Shown here: positions 17,314 through 25,867 of the stretch, one piece after another | How the letters are laid out: the number at the start of each line of letters is the position of its first letter | Position numbering within the stretch: the stretch's first letter is position 1 | From: Desulfuromonas sp964536375 | GTDB taxonomy: Bacteria; Desulfobacterota; Desulfuromonadia; Desulfuromonadales; Desulfuromonadaceae | Direction of reading: 5' to 3' | Assembly: GCA_964536375.1 (NCBI GenBank) | Contig: CAZHXF010000006.1 | Span: 1 to 64,000 of the forward strand | DNA: 64,000 bases | Made by a program: the position numbers and the translations under genes | Notes under the pieces: generated by a model | Database searches by the model: none | What the model was told of the DNA's origin: nothing | The model's input: the letters and a program-made list of their open reading frames with translations, nothing else

Positions 17314-17763
17314 TTATTTGTCTCTCACCACAGGGTGATTAAGTAAACTGATTTTATTTAACCGATTCTGATGCCGACCGCCGGCGAAAACACCATGCAA
17401 CCAAACATCTACCATCCGACAAGCCAAGTCTGGCTCTAGCACACGCCCACCCATAACAAGAATATTAGCGTTATTATGTTCTTTAGCCATCTGGGCAGTA
17501 AATTCATTGTGCACCAATGCAGCTCGTACGCCGAGGAATTTATTTGCCGCTATTGACATGCCAATTCCTGTACCACAGATCAGGATACCCTGTTCTGCGG
17601 CACCAATAGATATAGGCTCAGCTACCAGAACCGCATAATCAGGATAATCAACAGAATCTTCACTGTTAACACCCAAGTCATTAACCTCAACACCCTGTGC
17701 ACGCAAATGCTCTACAACTAACTTTTTCAATTCATATCCGCCATGATCGCTGGCAATCAACAT
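17314..17763 (-). CDS. rpiB: Ribose-5-phosphate isomerase B
   Basis: Interconverts ribose 5-phosphate and ribulose 5-phosphate in the pentose phosphate pathway, which also feeds RibBA and purine synthesis. The 149 residues show ASDHGGYELKKLVVEHL at the start and ILICGTGIGMSIAANKF with the catalytic Cys. The start at ATG 17763 has AGGG 7 bases upstream; the fabF stop is 9 bases before it. The operon position before glyA is typical for the group. Confidence 0.95.
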   Translation of the reverse strand: MLIASDHGGYELKKLVVEHLRAQGVEVNDLGVNSEDSVDYPDYAVLVAEPISIGAAEQGILICGTGIGMSIAANKFLGVRAALVHNEFTAQMAKEHNNANILVMGGRVLEPDLACRMVDVWLHGVFAGGRHQNRLNKISLLNHPVVRDK

Positions 17764-17772
17764 AAACACACC

Positions 17773-19005
17773 CTAGATTTTCTTGAAGATCAGGGTACCG
17801 TTAGTACCACCAAAGCCGAGCGAATTTGACATTGCGACAGTAACATTTGCATCGCGCGCAGTATTAGGCACATAGTCAAGATCACATTCAGGTGATGGCT
17901 GATCAAAGTTAATAGTTGGAGGAACCACGCCTGTTTCCATAGCTTTAAGACAATAGATAGCCTCCAGAGCTCCAGCTGCACCGAGAGCGTGACCTGTCAT
18001 ACTCTTAGTCGAGCTAACCATAACTTTTTTCGCATGCTCACCTAGAGCTGCATGGATAGCCATGGTCTCATACATATCGTTAAAAGTGGTTGATGTCCCA
18101 TGGGCGTTGATATAATCAATATCTTCCACATTGATGCCAGAGTTTTTCAGAGCCATTTTTATACACCGCGCAGCGCCTTCACCACCTGGAGCTGGAGCAG
18201 TAAGATGATAGGCATCAGCAGATAGACCGTAACCACAGATTTCACCATATATCTTGGCTCCACGCTTTTTCGCCGCTTCATATTCTTCTAAAACAAGGAT
18301 TCCGGCACCCTCGGCCATAATAAAACCATCCCGGTCTTTATCGAACGGACGACTAGCTGCTTGAGGATCATCATTACGGGTAGAAAGAGCCTTCATGACA
18401 CAAAAACCTGCAACAGCCAGCGGGGTAATCGTTGATTCGGTACCACCAGCGATCATAGCATCTGCATCACCCCGTTTAATAATATGGTAGGCATCACCAA
18501 TACAGTGAGTTCCTGTGGCACATGCAGACACGGACGACACATTAGGTCCTTTAGCACCAAAACGGATTGATATTTGCCCCGGCGCAAGGTTGATAATCAA
18601 CATGGGAATAAAAAACGGTGATACGCGCTTATAGCCCTTGTCATTCAATACATCATGATATTTTTCAATGGCGGGTAACCCACCTAGACCGGAACCAACT
18701 AAAACACCCACCCGCTCGGCATTTTCATCAGTAACCTGAAGAGCTGAATCCTCCATAGCCATTTCAGCGGCGGCCAAAGAATACTGGATAAAAAGGTCCA
18801 TCTTCTTGACCTCTTTTTTCGGCATGAATTCTGTTGGATCAAAATCTTTAACCTCACCGGCGATCTGGGAGGGCAGATCTGACGCATCAAAGCGAGTAAT
18901 TAAATCTATGCCAGATTTTCCTGCTGTCAAAGCTGACCAGTTTTTATCAACGCCAGTACCTAGCGAGGATACAGCACCAACCCCCGTCACGACAACTCTA
19001 CGCAT
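17773..19005 (-). CDS. fabF: 3-oxoacyl-ACP synthase II
   Basis: Elongating condensing enzyme of type II fatty acid synthesis. The 410-residue protein has the Cys-His-His triad: Cys in VSACATGTHCIGDA, His in NAHGTSTTFND and His in GHALGAAGALEA. GGAA lies before the ATG. It is separated from acpP by 168 bases containing a strong terminator-like hairpin, so it probably receives only part of the upstream transcription. Confidence 0.97.
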   Translation of the reverse strand: MRRVVVTGVGAVSSLGTGVDKNWSALTAGKSGIDLITRFDASDLPSQIAGEVKDFDPTEFMPKKEVKKMDLFIQYSLAAAEMAMEDSALQVTDENAERVGVLVGSGLGGLPAIEKYHDVLNDKGYKRVSPFFIPMLIINLAPGQISIRFGAKGPNVSSVSACATGTHCIGDAYHIIKRGDADAMIAGGTESTITPLAVAGFCVMKALSTRNDDPQAASRPFDKDRDGFIMAEGAGILVLEEYEAAKKRGAKIYGEICGYGLSADAYHLTAPAPGGEGAARCIKMALKNSGINVEDIDYINAHGTSTTFNDMYETMAIHAALGEHAKKVMVSSTKSMTGHALGAAGALEAIYCLKAMETGVVPPTINFDQPSPECDLDYVPNTARDANVTVAMSNSLGFGGTNGTLIFKKI

Positions 19006-19116
19006 AATTACTTCCTTTTTAAAGTTTAAGTTAACAGGTTGTACTCCGAGCTAAATACTCGGAATTATTTCAAAAAACAGCCAACAGCTCTATTTTAAAA
19101 TAAGCCTACTGAGTTA

Positions 19117-19153
19117 ATAAAAAAGGAGGATAGCCAGATTGCATATCCTCCTT
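19117..19153 (-). terminator. Terminator-like hairpin between acpP and fabF
   Basis: A perfect 10-base-pair stem (AAGGAGGATA, 19144-19153 with 19123-19132 on the minus strand) with an 11-base loop runs directly into T6. It lies about 20 bases past the acpP stop. This is a good intrinsic terminator inside a co-directional operon and would let acpP be made in excess over fabF. Confidence 0.8.
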
Positions 19154-19173
19154 ATTAGTATATTACACCGCTA

Positions 19174-19407
19174 TCAAGAATTACTGCTTACATATTCAAC
19201 AGCATCTTTTACGGTTTGAATTTTCTCTGCATCTTCATCAGAAATTTCAATATCGAATTCCTCTTCAAGAGCCATAACCAATTCTACTGTGTCCAGAGAA
19301 TCGGCACCTAAGTCATCCATAAAGGATGCTTCAGCAGTTACTTGTTCTAGTTCTACACCTAGTTGCTCTGCAACAATTTTCTGTACTCTCTCTGCCATTG
19401 AAGCCAT
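19174..19407 (-). CDS. acpP: Acyl carrier protein
   Basis: Carries growing acyl chains on a phosphopantetheine arm. The small acidic protein of 77 residues has the arm-attachment Ser37 in DLGADSLDTVELVMALEEE. I chose ATG 19407 because GGAGGG lies 8 bases upstream; the second Met at position 4 is less well placed. It is flanked by fabG upstream and a terminator downstream, consistent with a highly abundant product. Confidence 0.97.
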   Translation of the reverse strand: MASMAERVQKIVAEQLGVELEQVTAEASFMDDLGADSLDTVELVMALEEEFDIEISDEDAEKIQTVKDAVEYVSSNS

Positions 19408-19494
19408 GTTGTATACCCTCCATGATTGTGTTAACAGCCCTTAGCTGAAGTGTTCGAAGCAATTTCACTGAGCTTACAGTGAGACTGCGCTTCT

Positions 19495-20232
19495 TTACAT
19501 ATACATTCCACCATTGACCCCGATCACTTGACCGGTAATATAGCCGGAGTTTTCGGACGCCAAAAAAAGAACAGAATTTGCTATATCTTCCACCGAACCC
19601 AGTTTTCCCATCGGGATTTGCGCAGCCAACTCATCACGAACCTTATCCGAAAGTGCATCGGTCATATCAGTGGCAATAAATCCTGGAGCAACTGCATTAA
19701 CCGTGACATTACGCTTTGCAAGTTCACGAGCGTTTGACTTGGTCATTGCTATCAAACCACCCTTGCTGGCGCAATAATTTGCCTGCCCCGGATTCCCCAT
19801 TTGACCAACAATAGAGGCAATATTGATAATCCGACCGCAACGCTGCTTGCTCATCAATTTAGCCACGGCTCGTGTACACAAGAAGGCTCCCTTGAGATTA
19901 ACGTCAAGGACGGCATCCCAATCTTCATCCTTCATTCGTAGAAGCAGTGCATCACGGGTAATGCCGGCATTATTGACCAAGATATCGATACGACCAAAGG
20001 TTTCTTTTGCCGAATTAACCATTTTATCGACATCCGCAGGCACGGTTACATTGCCCTGAACAGCTACAGCTTCAATCCCGTCAGCCTTGAGTTCTTCAAC
20101 AAAAGCTTTTGTTGCCACTAAATCGATATCAACAGCGACAATTTTCGCTCCATTAGCAGCCAGCGCCAATGAAATGCTGCGACCTATCCCCCGCGATGCG
20201 CCGGTAACTAAGGCAACTTTATTTTCAACCAT
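19495..20232 (-). CDS. fabG: 3-oxoacyl-ACP reductase
   Basis: NADPH-dependent short-chain dehydrogenase that reduces 3-oxoacyl-ACP. The 245 residues show the cofactor motif TGASRGIGRSISLAL, NNAGITRDALLLRM, and the catalytic YCASKGG with Ser upstream (NIASIVGQMG). AAGGAG lies 8 bases before the ATG. Order fabD-fabG-acpP-fabF is the standard cluster. Confidence 0.97.
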   Translation of the reverse strand: MVENKVALVTGASRGIGRSISLALAANGAKIVAVDIDLVATKAFVEELKADGIEAVAVQGNVTVPADVDKMVNSAKETFGRIDILVNNAGITRDALLLRMKDEDWDAVLDVNLKGAFLCTRAVAKLMSKQRCGRIINIASIVGQMGNPGQANYCASKGGLIAMTKSNARELAKRNVTVNAVAPGFIATDMTDALSDKVRDELAAQIPMGKLGSVEDIANSVLFLASENSGYITGQVIGVNGGMYM

Positions 20233-20274
20233 TAAATCGTCTCCTTCATTGCAATTAGTATAAAAATCAACATA

Positions 20275-21195
20275 CTACTTCTGCAGCTTGATCAAACTCT
20301 TTACATCGCCGACATTCTGTGTTGCAATCGAACGATCAATGCGCTTGATCAAACCGGAAAGCACCTTACCGGGTCCGATCTCAATAAAGTCTTCAACGCC
20401 ATGATCGATCATATAACGAACCGAACGATCCCAACACACCGGCGCACTCACCTGAGAAATCAATAAATCCTTAACTCGTAAGAAATCACTATTAGCAATG
20501 GCTTCTACGTTAGTTACCACAGGAATGCTCAGTATGTTTAAATTGATCTCATCCAAAACAACCCTTAACTGCTGTCCGGCTGGTAGCATCAAAGCACAAT
20601 GGAAAGGCGCACTTACAGGTAACAACATCGCCTTGCGGGCACCATTATCTTTCGCTAAAAATATAGCTCGATCAACCGCTGCACTATGACCAGCAATCAC
20701 TACTTGACCGGGGCTATTATAGTTAGCTGGCGAAACGACATCACCCTGAGCTGCTTCAAGGCAAACCTGCTCAATTAGTTCCGTATCAATACCGAGAATT
20801 GCGGCCATCGCCCCAGTGCCAACCGGTACAGCCTGTTGCATAAACGCACCTCGCTGACGCACTAAACGAACTGCATCAGCAAAAGTAATAGTACCAGAAG
20901 CGACAAGTGCAGAGTATTCGCCTAAAGAATGTCCAGCAACAAAATCAGGATTCAAACCTGTTTCCTGCTGTACAACCCGTAAAGCCGCAACACTCATCGT
21001 CAAAATAGCCGGTTGTGTATTTGTAGTTAACTGCAGATCTTCTTCAGGACCTACATAACACATCTTAGCTAAATCGAAACCAAGAGCATCGTTTGCCTCT
21101 TCAAATACCTCACGGGCAACAGCAAAGTTCTCACTAAGCTCCCTACCCATTCCTGCATATTGAGCACCCTGACCGGGAAATACAAAAGCTAACAT
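20275..21195 (-). CDS. fabD: Malonyl-CoA:ACP transacylase
   Basis: Loads malonyl groups onto ACP. The 306-residue protein begins MLAFVFPGQGAQYAGMG and has the nucleophile elbow GHSLGEYSALVASG and the active-site His in SAPFHCALM. ATG 21195 is preferred because AAGGTG lies about 6 bases upstream; a GTG three codons earlier falls within that site. Located between fabH and fabG. Confidence 0.96.
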   Translation of the reverse strand: MLAFVFPGQGAQYAGMGRELSENFAVAREVFEEANDALGFDLAKMCYVGPEEDLQLTTNTQPAILTMSVAALRVVQQETGLNPDFVAGHSLGEYSALVASGTITFADAVRLVRQRGAFMQQAVPVGTGAMAAILGIDTELIEQVCLEAAQGDVVSPANYNSPGQVVIAGHSAAVDRAIFLAKDNGARKAMLLPVSAPFHCALMLPAGQQLRVVLDEINLNILSIPVVTNVEAIANSDFLRVKDLLISQVSAPVCWDRSVRYMIDHGVEDFIEIGPGKVLSGLIKRIDRSIATQNVGDVKSLIKLQK

Positions 21196-21222
21196 TGATG
21201 ACACCTTAAAACCAGATCCAAA

Positions 21223-22203
21223 CTACCAGCGCAGCAAGCAGGCACCCCAGGTAAAACCACCACCAAAGGCATCAAAAACCAAAATATCATCAGCATTGAG
21301 CAAACCTTTACGATTTGCTTCATCCAAAGCAATAGGAATTGATGCACCGGAAGTATTACCGCACATGTCTACATTTACATACATCTGATCAACACGCAAT
21401 TTAAGGCGTTTTAAAACTGCGTCGAGAATACGCTGATTAGCCTGATGCGGGAACAGCAATTTCACATCTTTAACTGTCATATTGTTTGCTTCTAATGCCT
21501 CAACCGCCACATCGTGCATAGAGCGAACCGCAACTTTGAAAACTTCGTTGCCCGCCATGTGAAGAAACGGCAAGCGCTCCTTAATACCAGCTACTGAAGC
21601 GGGGTAACGTGACCCAAAACCTGGTTGATAGAGCAAATCCCAATATGAACCGTCAGAGTGCAAATGGCTAGACAATATCCCGTGCTCACCTTCTTGCGCC
21701 TCAAGGACAACAGCACCGGCACCATCACCAAAGAGGATACAGGTATTACGATCTTCCCAGTCTATGATACGACTCAAAACCTCAGCACCAATTACCAATG
21801 CACGTTTAGCAGTACCATTTTGCAGGTACTGTGCTGCGGAGGTTAGCGCATATACGAAACCACTACAGGCAGCAGACACATCCCAAGCTGCCGCGTTAAT
21901 TGCACCAATTTTATCTTGAACTATACATGCGGTAGATGGCCAAGGAAAATCACCAGTAATAGTACCGACGACAACCAGATCAATTTCTGCTGCGCTAACT
22001 CCAGCCATCTCCAATGCACGATTTGCCGCTTTTACTGCTAAATCTGAAGTCATCTCATTTTCAGCAGCGATACGACGCTCAACTATGCCAGTACGAGCAG
22101 AAATCCATTCATTGGAAGTTGCAACCATCTTTTCCAGGTCGTAATTTGTTAAAACCTTCTCTGGCAGGTAAGAACCGGTACCAATAATGCGTGCTTTTTT
22201 CAC
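21223..22203 (-). CDS. fabH: 3-oxoacyl-ACP synthase III
   Basis: Starts fatty acid synthesis by condensing acetyl-CoA, or a branched starter, with malonyl-ACP. The 326 residues have the catalytic Cys in VSAACSGFVYAL, His in LFPHQANQRI and Asn in GNTSGASIPIAL. It starts at a GTG, with GGGGA 6 bases upstream. It follows plsX at a short distance, the usual plsX-fabH pair. Confidence 0.96.
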   Translation of the reverse strand: MKKARIIGTGSYLPEKVLTNYDLEKMVATSNEWISARTGIVERRIAAENEMTSDLAVKAANRALEMAGVSAAEIDLVVVGTITGDFPWPSTACIVQDKIGAINAAAWDVSAACSGFVYALTSAAQYLQNGTAKRALVIGAEVLSRIIDWEDRNTCILFGDGAGAVVLEAQEGEHGILSSHLHSDGSYWDLLYQPGFGSRYPASVAGIKERLPFLHMAGNEVFKVAVRSMHDVAVEALEANNMTVKDVKLLFPHQANQRILDAVLKRLKLRVDQMYVNVDMCGNTSGASIPIALDEANRKGLLNADDILVFDAFGGGFTWGACLLRW

Positions 22204-22239
22204 TACGTTTCCCCTTATTTACGCAGAGCAAGAATAGAA

Positions 22240-23280
22240 TTATGCAACACCAACAGCTTTAACAGCAGCATCAGCACCAGCTTTAAATTGATCTAACTGT
22301 TTAACTAATTCGCTGATCATTTGTTTATCAACACTGTTAGCGGCTTGACCTATGGCATTGGTTAGCGCTTTTACGTTCGACCCACCATGGCAGATGATGC
22401 TCGTGCCTTTAATTCCCAGCAATGGCGCACCACCATATTCTGCATAATCTACTTTTTTCTTGAAAGCTCGAAATGCCGGTCGCGCTAAGAGGTAACCTAA
22501 CTTGGCAAGCAAACGAGATTTCAACTCCTTCTGGAGCATCTGACCAATTGATTCAGCCAAACCTTCAGAAACCTTTATAACAACATTGCCGACAAAACCG
22601 TCACACACAACAACATCGACAGCACCACTATAAATATCACGTCCCTCAACGTAACCGATATAGTTGAAACTATGCTGGCGCAAAAGTTTATGGGTTTCTC
22701 GGGTTAAATCGTTGCCTTTTTTTTCTTCTGCACCATTGGACAACAAGCCTATGCGTGGCGAGCTCTTCCCCATAATATGCCGAGCATAAAAATCACCCAT
22801 AATGGCAAATTGCTCAAGATGAATTGGTTTACAATCTACATTGCCACCCACATCAAGAATTAAAGATTGCCCGGAAACTGTGGGTAGTATAGTTGAAAGA
22901 GCGGGACGGTCTATACCATCCACTCGTTTAGCAACAAACATCCCAGCAGCCATCGTAGCGCCAGAATTACCAGCACTCACCACCGCTTGCGCTTCACCAG
23001 CCTTGACTAGTTCGTACGCAACCCTAATAGAGGAATCCTTTTTCCGCCGCACAGCATCAGAAGCAGAGTCGTGCATGCCAACAACTTCAGAAGCGTGATG
23101 AATACGAATTTGCAAATTCGAAGTATCGTGCTTATCAAGTTCCTGAGTCACTCGCGCTGAGTCACCAACAAGAACAATCGACATCCCCCATTTACGGGCA
23201 GCAGCAACCGCGCTCTCAACTTCTACAGCAGGAGCATTGTCACCACCCATGGCGTCAACCGCAACCACGATTGATTTCAT
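22240..23280 (-). CDS. plsX: Phosphate acyltransferase PlsX
   Basis: Converts acyl-ACP to acyl-phosphate, the substrate for the PlsY acyltransferase in phospholipid synthesis. The 346-residue protein starts with VVAVDAMGGDNAP, followed by the family GNSGATMAAG and GGNVDCKP motifs. The preferred ATG is 23280; a TTG one codon upstream is unlikely. It sits 8 bases after rpmF, in the conserved rpmF-plsX-fabH order. Confidence 0.96.
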   Translation of the reverse strand: MKSIVVAVDAMGGDNAPAVEVESAVAAARKWGMSIVLVGDSARVTQELDKHDTSNLQIRIHHASEVVGMHDSASDAVRRKKDSSIRVAYELVKAGEAQAVVSAGNSGATMAAGMFVAKRVDGIDRPALSTILPTVSGQSLILDVGGNVDCKPIHLEQFAIMGDFYARHIMGKSSPRIGLLSNGAEEKKGNDLTRETHKLLRQHSFNYIGYVEGRDIYSGAVDVVVCDGFVGNVVIKVSEGLAESIGQMLQKELKSRLLAKLGYLLARPAFRAFKKKVDYAEYGGAPLLGIKGTSIICHGGSNVKALTNAIGQAANSVDKQMISELVKQLDQFKAGADAAVKAVGVA

Positions 23281-23288
23281 CAAAAAAC

Positions 23289-23468
23289 CTAGCCCTCAAC
23301 TTCTAGAACATTACGATCTTTATAAAAACCACAGCTGGCACATGCACGGTGGGACTGTTTAGGCTCATCACATTGAGGGCACAGTGACATACCGGGTGCG
23401 GTTAAAGCATCATGTGCACGCCGCATATCGCGTCTTGATTTGGAAGTCTTTTTCTTAGGTACTGCCAT
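23289..23468 (-). CDS. rpmF: 50S ribosomal protein L32
   Basis: Small ribosomal protein of 59 residues, beginning MAVPKKKTSKSRRDMRRAHD. It carries the zinc-binding CPQC and CASC pairs, so it is the C-plus form. GAGG lies before the ATG at 23468. It is between yceD and plsX, its standard place. It is short enough to be missed by length-filtered gene calling. Confidence 0.97.
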   Translation of the reverse strand: MAVPKKKTSKSRRDMRRAHDALTAPGMSLCPQCDEPKQSHRACASCGFYKDRNVLEVEG

Positions 23469-23599
23469 GAACTTAATCTCCTCTAAGCTCTATATTTTTC
23501 AACGACTAAGCCAATGATTTATTCACACAATCAAGGCCATAATAAATATCACCAGTACCCACGGTACCGATAACCGAACAAAAGTAAACCGATTCACCC

Positions 23600-24145
23600 C
23601 TATTTTTCAACCTTAAAATCTTCAAGGGTCGCAAAGTTAAGGTTTGTAACTTTACCTGAACAACTACATGTTTCTTTATTTAAATCAGTGCCACATACTG
23701 CGCACAGACCTTTACACTCATTTTCACACAGCAGTTGCTCAGGCAACAACAAAACCACCTGCTGCTGAATTTCATCTACAAGATTAATCTGATCATCAAT
23801 AATCAGTTCCAAACCCATATCCTCTGCTAACAATTCCAGTTCTTGCCCATCATCATCAGTAACTTCAGGTAGATGTTCTACATAGGTTTGTTTAAATTCA
23901 GCGCTAATTTCTCGCCGGCAAGGCATTAAACAACGTCTGCATGGCACCTCAACACTAACAGAGATATGCCCATGTAACTCAACCATACCACCGACAACAA
24001 CAGCATCCAGATCCACCACAACTGGGGTCAAAAAAACACACTCGCCATCCCGCTGCAATTGTGCCAACACTGGAAAAGCTTCAACATTCTTTTCGATCTT
24101 CATTTGAAGACCACTATTCTTTAAATCACTAACTTGCAATTGCAT
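23600..24145 (-). CDS. yceD: DUF177 / YceD family protein
   Basis: A 181-residue member of the YceD family, which is nearly always next to rpmF. In plants and some bacteria the family is linked to 23S rRNA accumulation; the bacterial role is not firmly settled. Visible features are the Cys pattern VPCRRCLMPCRREI near 90 and a C-terminal cluster (CENECKGLCAVCGTDLN, then CSC) that could bind zinc. It is the first gene of the long fab-rib-hom operon, starting about 25 bases after the predicted transcription start. Confidence 0.88.
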   Translation of the reverse strand: MQLQVSDLKNSGLQMKIEKNVEAFPVLAQLQRDGECVFLTPVVVDLDAVVVGGMVELHGHISVSVEVPCRRCLMPCRREISAEFKQTYVEHLPEVTDDDGQELELLAEDMGLELIIDDQINLVDEIQQQVVLLLPEQLLCENECKGLCAVCGTDLNKETCSCSGKVTNLNFATLEDFKVEK

Positions 24146-24176
24146 ATAAAAAAACCATATATTAGAGAAAGCGGTC

Positions 24177-24204
24177 AGTATAGGTACTGCCCTTTGTTTG
24201 TCAA
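24177..24204 (-). promoter_or_regulatory. Sigma-70-type promoter of the yceD-fab-rib operon
   Basis: On the minus strand TTGACA (24204-24199, six of six) and TATACT (24182-24177, five of six) are 16 bases apart. Transcription should start near 24170, giving a leader of roughly 25 bases before yceD. This is the best promoter match in the window. Confidence 0.8.
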
Positions 24205-24758
24205 GAAAAATGATCCCAACTGCTACAAGTAGAGTTATTTAAGTAAGCAAACATCACCTGGAATATGGTAAAAAACTGCACAGACATAGCCATTAAGGTC
24301 ATATACTTTTACAGAAATAACATGGTATTTAAAATTAACAAACAGGTGCTAGCGACTCATATAGTTTTTAATAAGGCCCCAGATTATAATATTAATACCT
24401 TCTCAACGTACAAAACTTAAAAACCATGCCAATTTCAATAAACATTAGACTATATATTTATTACATAAAAGACAAAAAATACCCAACAAAGGTCTTGACA
24501 AAAAAAAATCAATACAGTTTAAAGCACTTATAAATTTACGCACATACCCTGTTGATATCCTGTGGGTAAAGCTGTTAGTGTTAGCTAGAATTCAGCATTT
24601 AAAACCACTTTCAACTCATTGCCTATTTTTTGTGCAGCAATATTATTTCAATAATTTCAGCTAGTTAACATATAGGGCAAATAGAATATCATTTATTATC
24701 CTTTTTCATCACCCACGGTACTCATTAAAATCAAACTACACGCATTGAGAGGTCGGGA
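24205..24758. other. Divergent AT-rich intergenic region between yceD and fxsA
   Basis: About 550 bases without a supported gene. It carries a plausible plus-strand promoter at 24495-24523. Beyond that I see AT-rich sequence with short inverted fragments but no tRNA, riboswitch or clear small ORF with a ribosome site. The predicted fxsA leader would be about 230 bases, unusually long. Confidence 0.5.
24495..24523 (+). promoter_or_regulatory. Candidate promoter for fxsA
   Basis: TTGACA at 24495-24500, a 17-base spacer rich in A, and TTTAAA at 24518-24523 (four of six). The -35 match is perfect and the spacing ideal, but the -10 is only fair. Confidence 0.5.
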
Positions 24759-25151
24759 ATGTTCATAAAGTTACTGGTTTTATTCATTTCAATCCCTGTA
24801 ATAGAAATCTATGTTCTTTTAGCGGCAGGAGATTTAATAGGCTTATGGCCGACGATAGGTTTAATTATTTCAACCGGAATTGCCGGGGCATATTTGGCAA
24901 GAACTCAGGGAAGTGATACAGCACGGCGCATTCAAATTGCTCTGGAAAATGGTGAAATGCCAACGGAAGACCTACTGGATGGTGCCATGATTTTTGCTGG
25001 AGGAGTAACCCTGTTAACCCCTGGGTTCTGTACCGACATGCTCGGTTTCTGCTTACTGCTACCCACCACCAGAAAAATAATTAAAGATTTAGTACGCAAA
25101 TGGATCCAAACAAAGATCAACAACGGTCAGATCCATTTGCATTACCGTTAA
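24759..25151 (+). CDS. fxsA: FxsA family cytoplasmic membrane protein
   Basis: A 130-residue membrane protein with hydrophobic segments at about 3-22, 27-45 and 70-95. The family pattern is clear: FISIPVIEIYVLLAAGDLIG, then GAYLARTQG and DGAMIFAGGVTLLTPGFCTD. In E. coli the protein relieves F-plasmid exclusion of phage T7; its normal role is not known. The ATG has AGAGG upstream. It converges on a methyltransferase gene with only 13 bases between the stops and no obvious terminator. Confidence 0.9.
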   Translation: MFIKLLVLFISIPVIEIYVLLAAGDLIGLWPTIGLIISTGIAGAYLARTQGSDTARRIQIALENGEMPTEDLLDGAMIFAGGVTLLTPGFCTDMLGFCLLLPTTRKIIKDLVRKWIQTKINNGQIHLHYR

Positions 25152-25164
25152 CAGCCACAAGATA

Positions 25165-25821
25165 TTACCATGACCTTTGTGCCCAAACAAAAAATACCGA
25201 GTAGGCTTGTTCACCATGAGGGCGTTTCTTAACGATCGTATGGGCAGTAGTGTGCTGCACGTTAATTAAACCCAGATTGACCAGCTCATCACATAACCAT
25301 TGTCTATCAACACCATGGTGTTCTACCCCAGTCGGATCAGCATGAAAAGTCCCGTCTTCAGAGTCTAAATCAGCCAAAGCAATCGTGGCTCCTGGCTTTA
25401 AAGACGAGATTAAAACCTGTAAAATCAAACCGACATCAGCTACATGATGCAGCACCATAGAACTAAAAACCAGATCATAGTGCCGCGCTGGCAAGTCTGG
25501 CACTACCGAACAACTGTGGGCTGTGGTTATATTGTCAACTCCAAGTTGCTCGGCTTTTTGTGCCACTACAGTCAGCATCCCTTCAGCGCTATCCATAACG
25601 GTGATATGATGCACCAGATCCACTAAATTGAACGTTACCAACCCGGTACCACAGCCAAATTCAAGCGCAACAATCTGGCGTTCAAAGCTGACATTCTGTT
25701 TGATTGCTGCAGCGACAGCAGCCGCAAGCTCTACGCGGCGCGGTTCTTCATCCCATTCTGCTGCTACCTTATTAAAATCCCGCTTATGTTCTTTAAGTTG
25801 ATACCCTTCTTCTACACCCAT
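25165..25821 (-). CDS. Class I SAM-dependent methyltransferase
   Basis: A 218-residue soluble enzyme with motif I ALEFGCGTGLVTFNLV (about 50), an acidic motif II (VMDSAEGML) and DLVFSSMVLHHVADVG as motif IV. This is the UbiE/type 11 subgroup, which methylates small molecules. The opening region FNKVAAEWDEEPRR is common in these proteins. GGAG lies 5 bases before the ATG. The substrate cannot be told from the sequence. It follows the addA-like gene by about 46 bases and may share its transcript. Confidence 0.85.
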   Translation of the reverse strand: MGVEEGYQLKEHKRDFNKVAAEWDEEPRRVELAAAVAAAIKQNVSFERQIVALEFGCGTGLVTFNLVDLVHHITVMDSAEGMLTVVAQKAEQLGVDNITTAHSCSVVPDLPARHYDLVFSSMVLHHVADVGLILQVLISSLKPGATIALADLDSEDGTFHADPTGVEHHGVDRQWLCDELVNLGLINVQHTTAHTIVKKRPHGEQAYSVFFVWAQRSW

Positions 25822-25867
25822 AATAACTCCTCTGCACAGTTACATCACATCCGCACCATTGAGCTAA

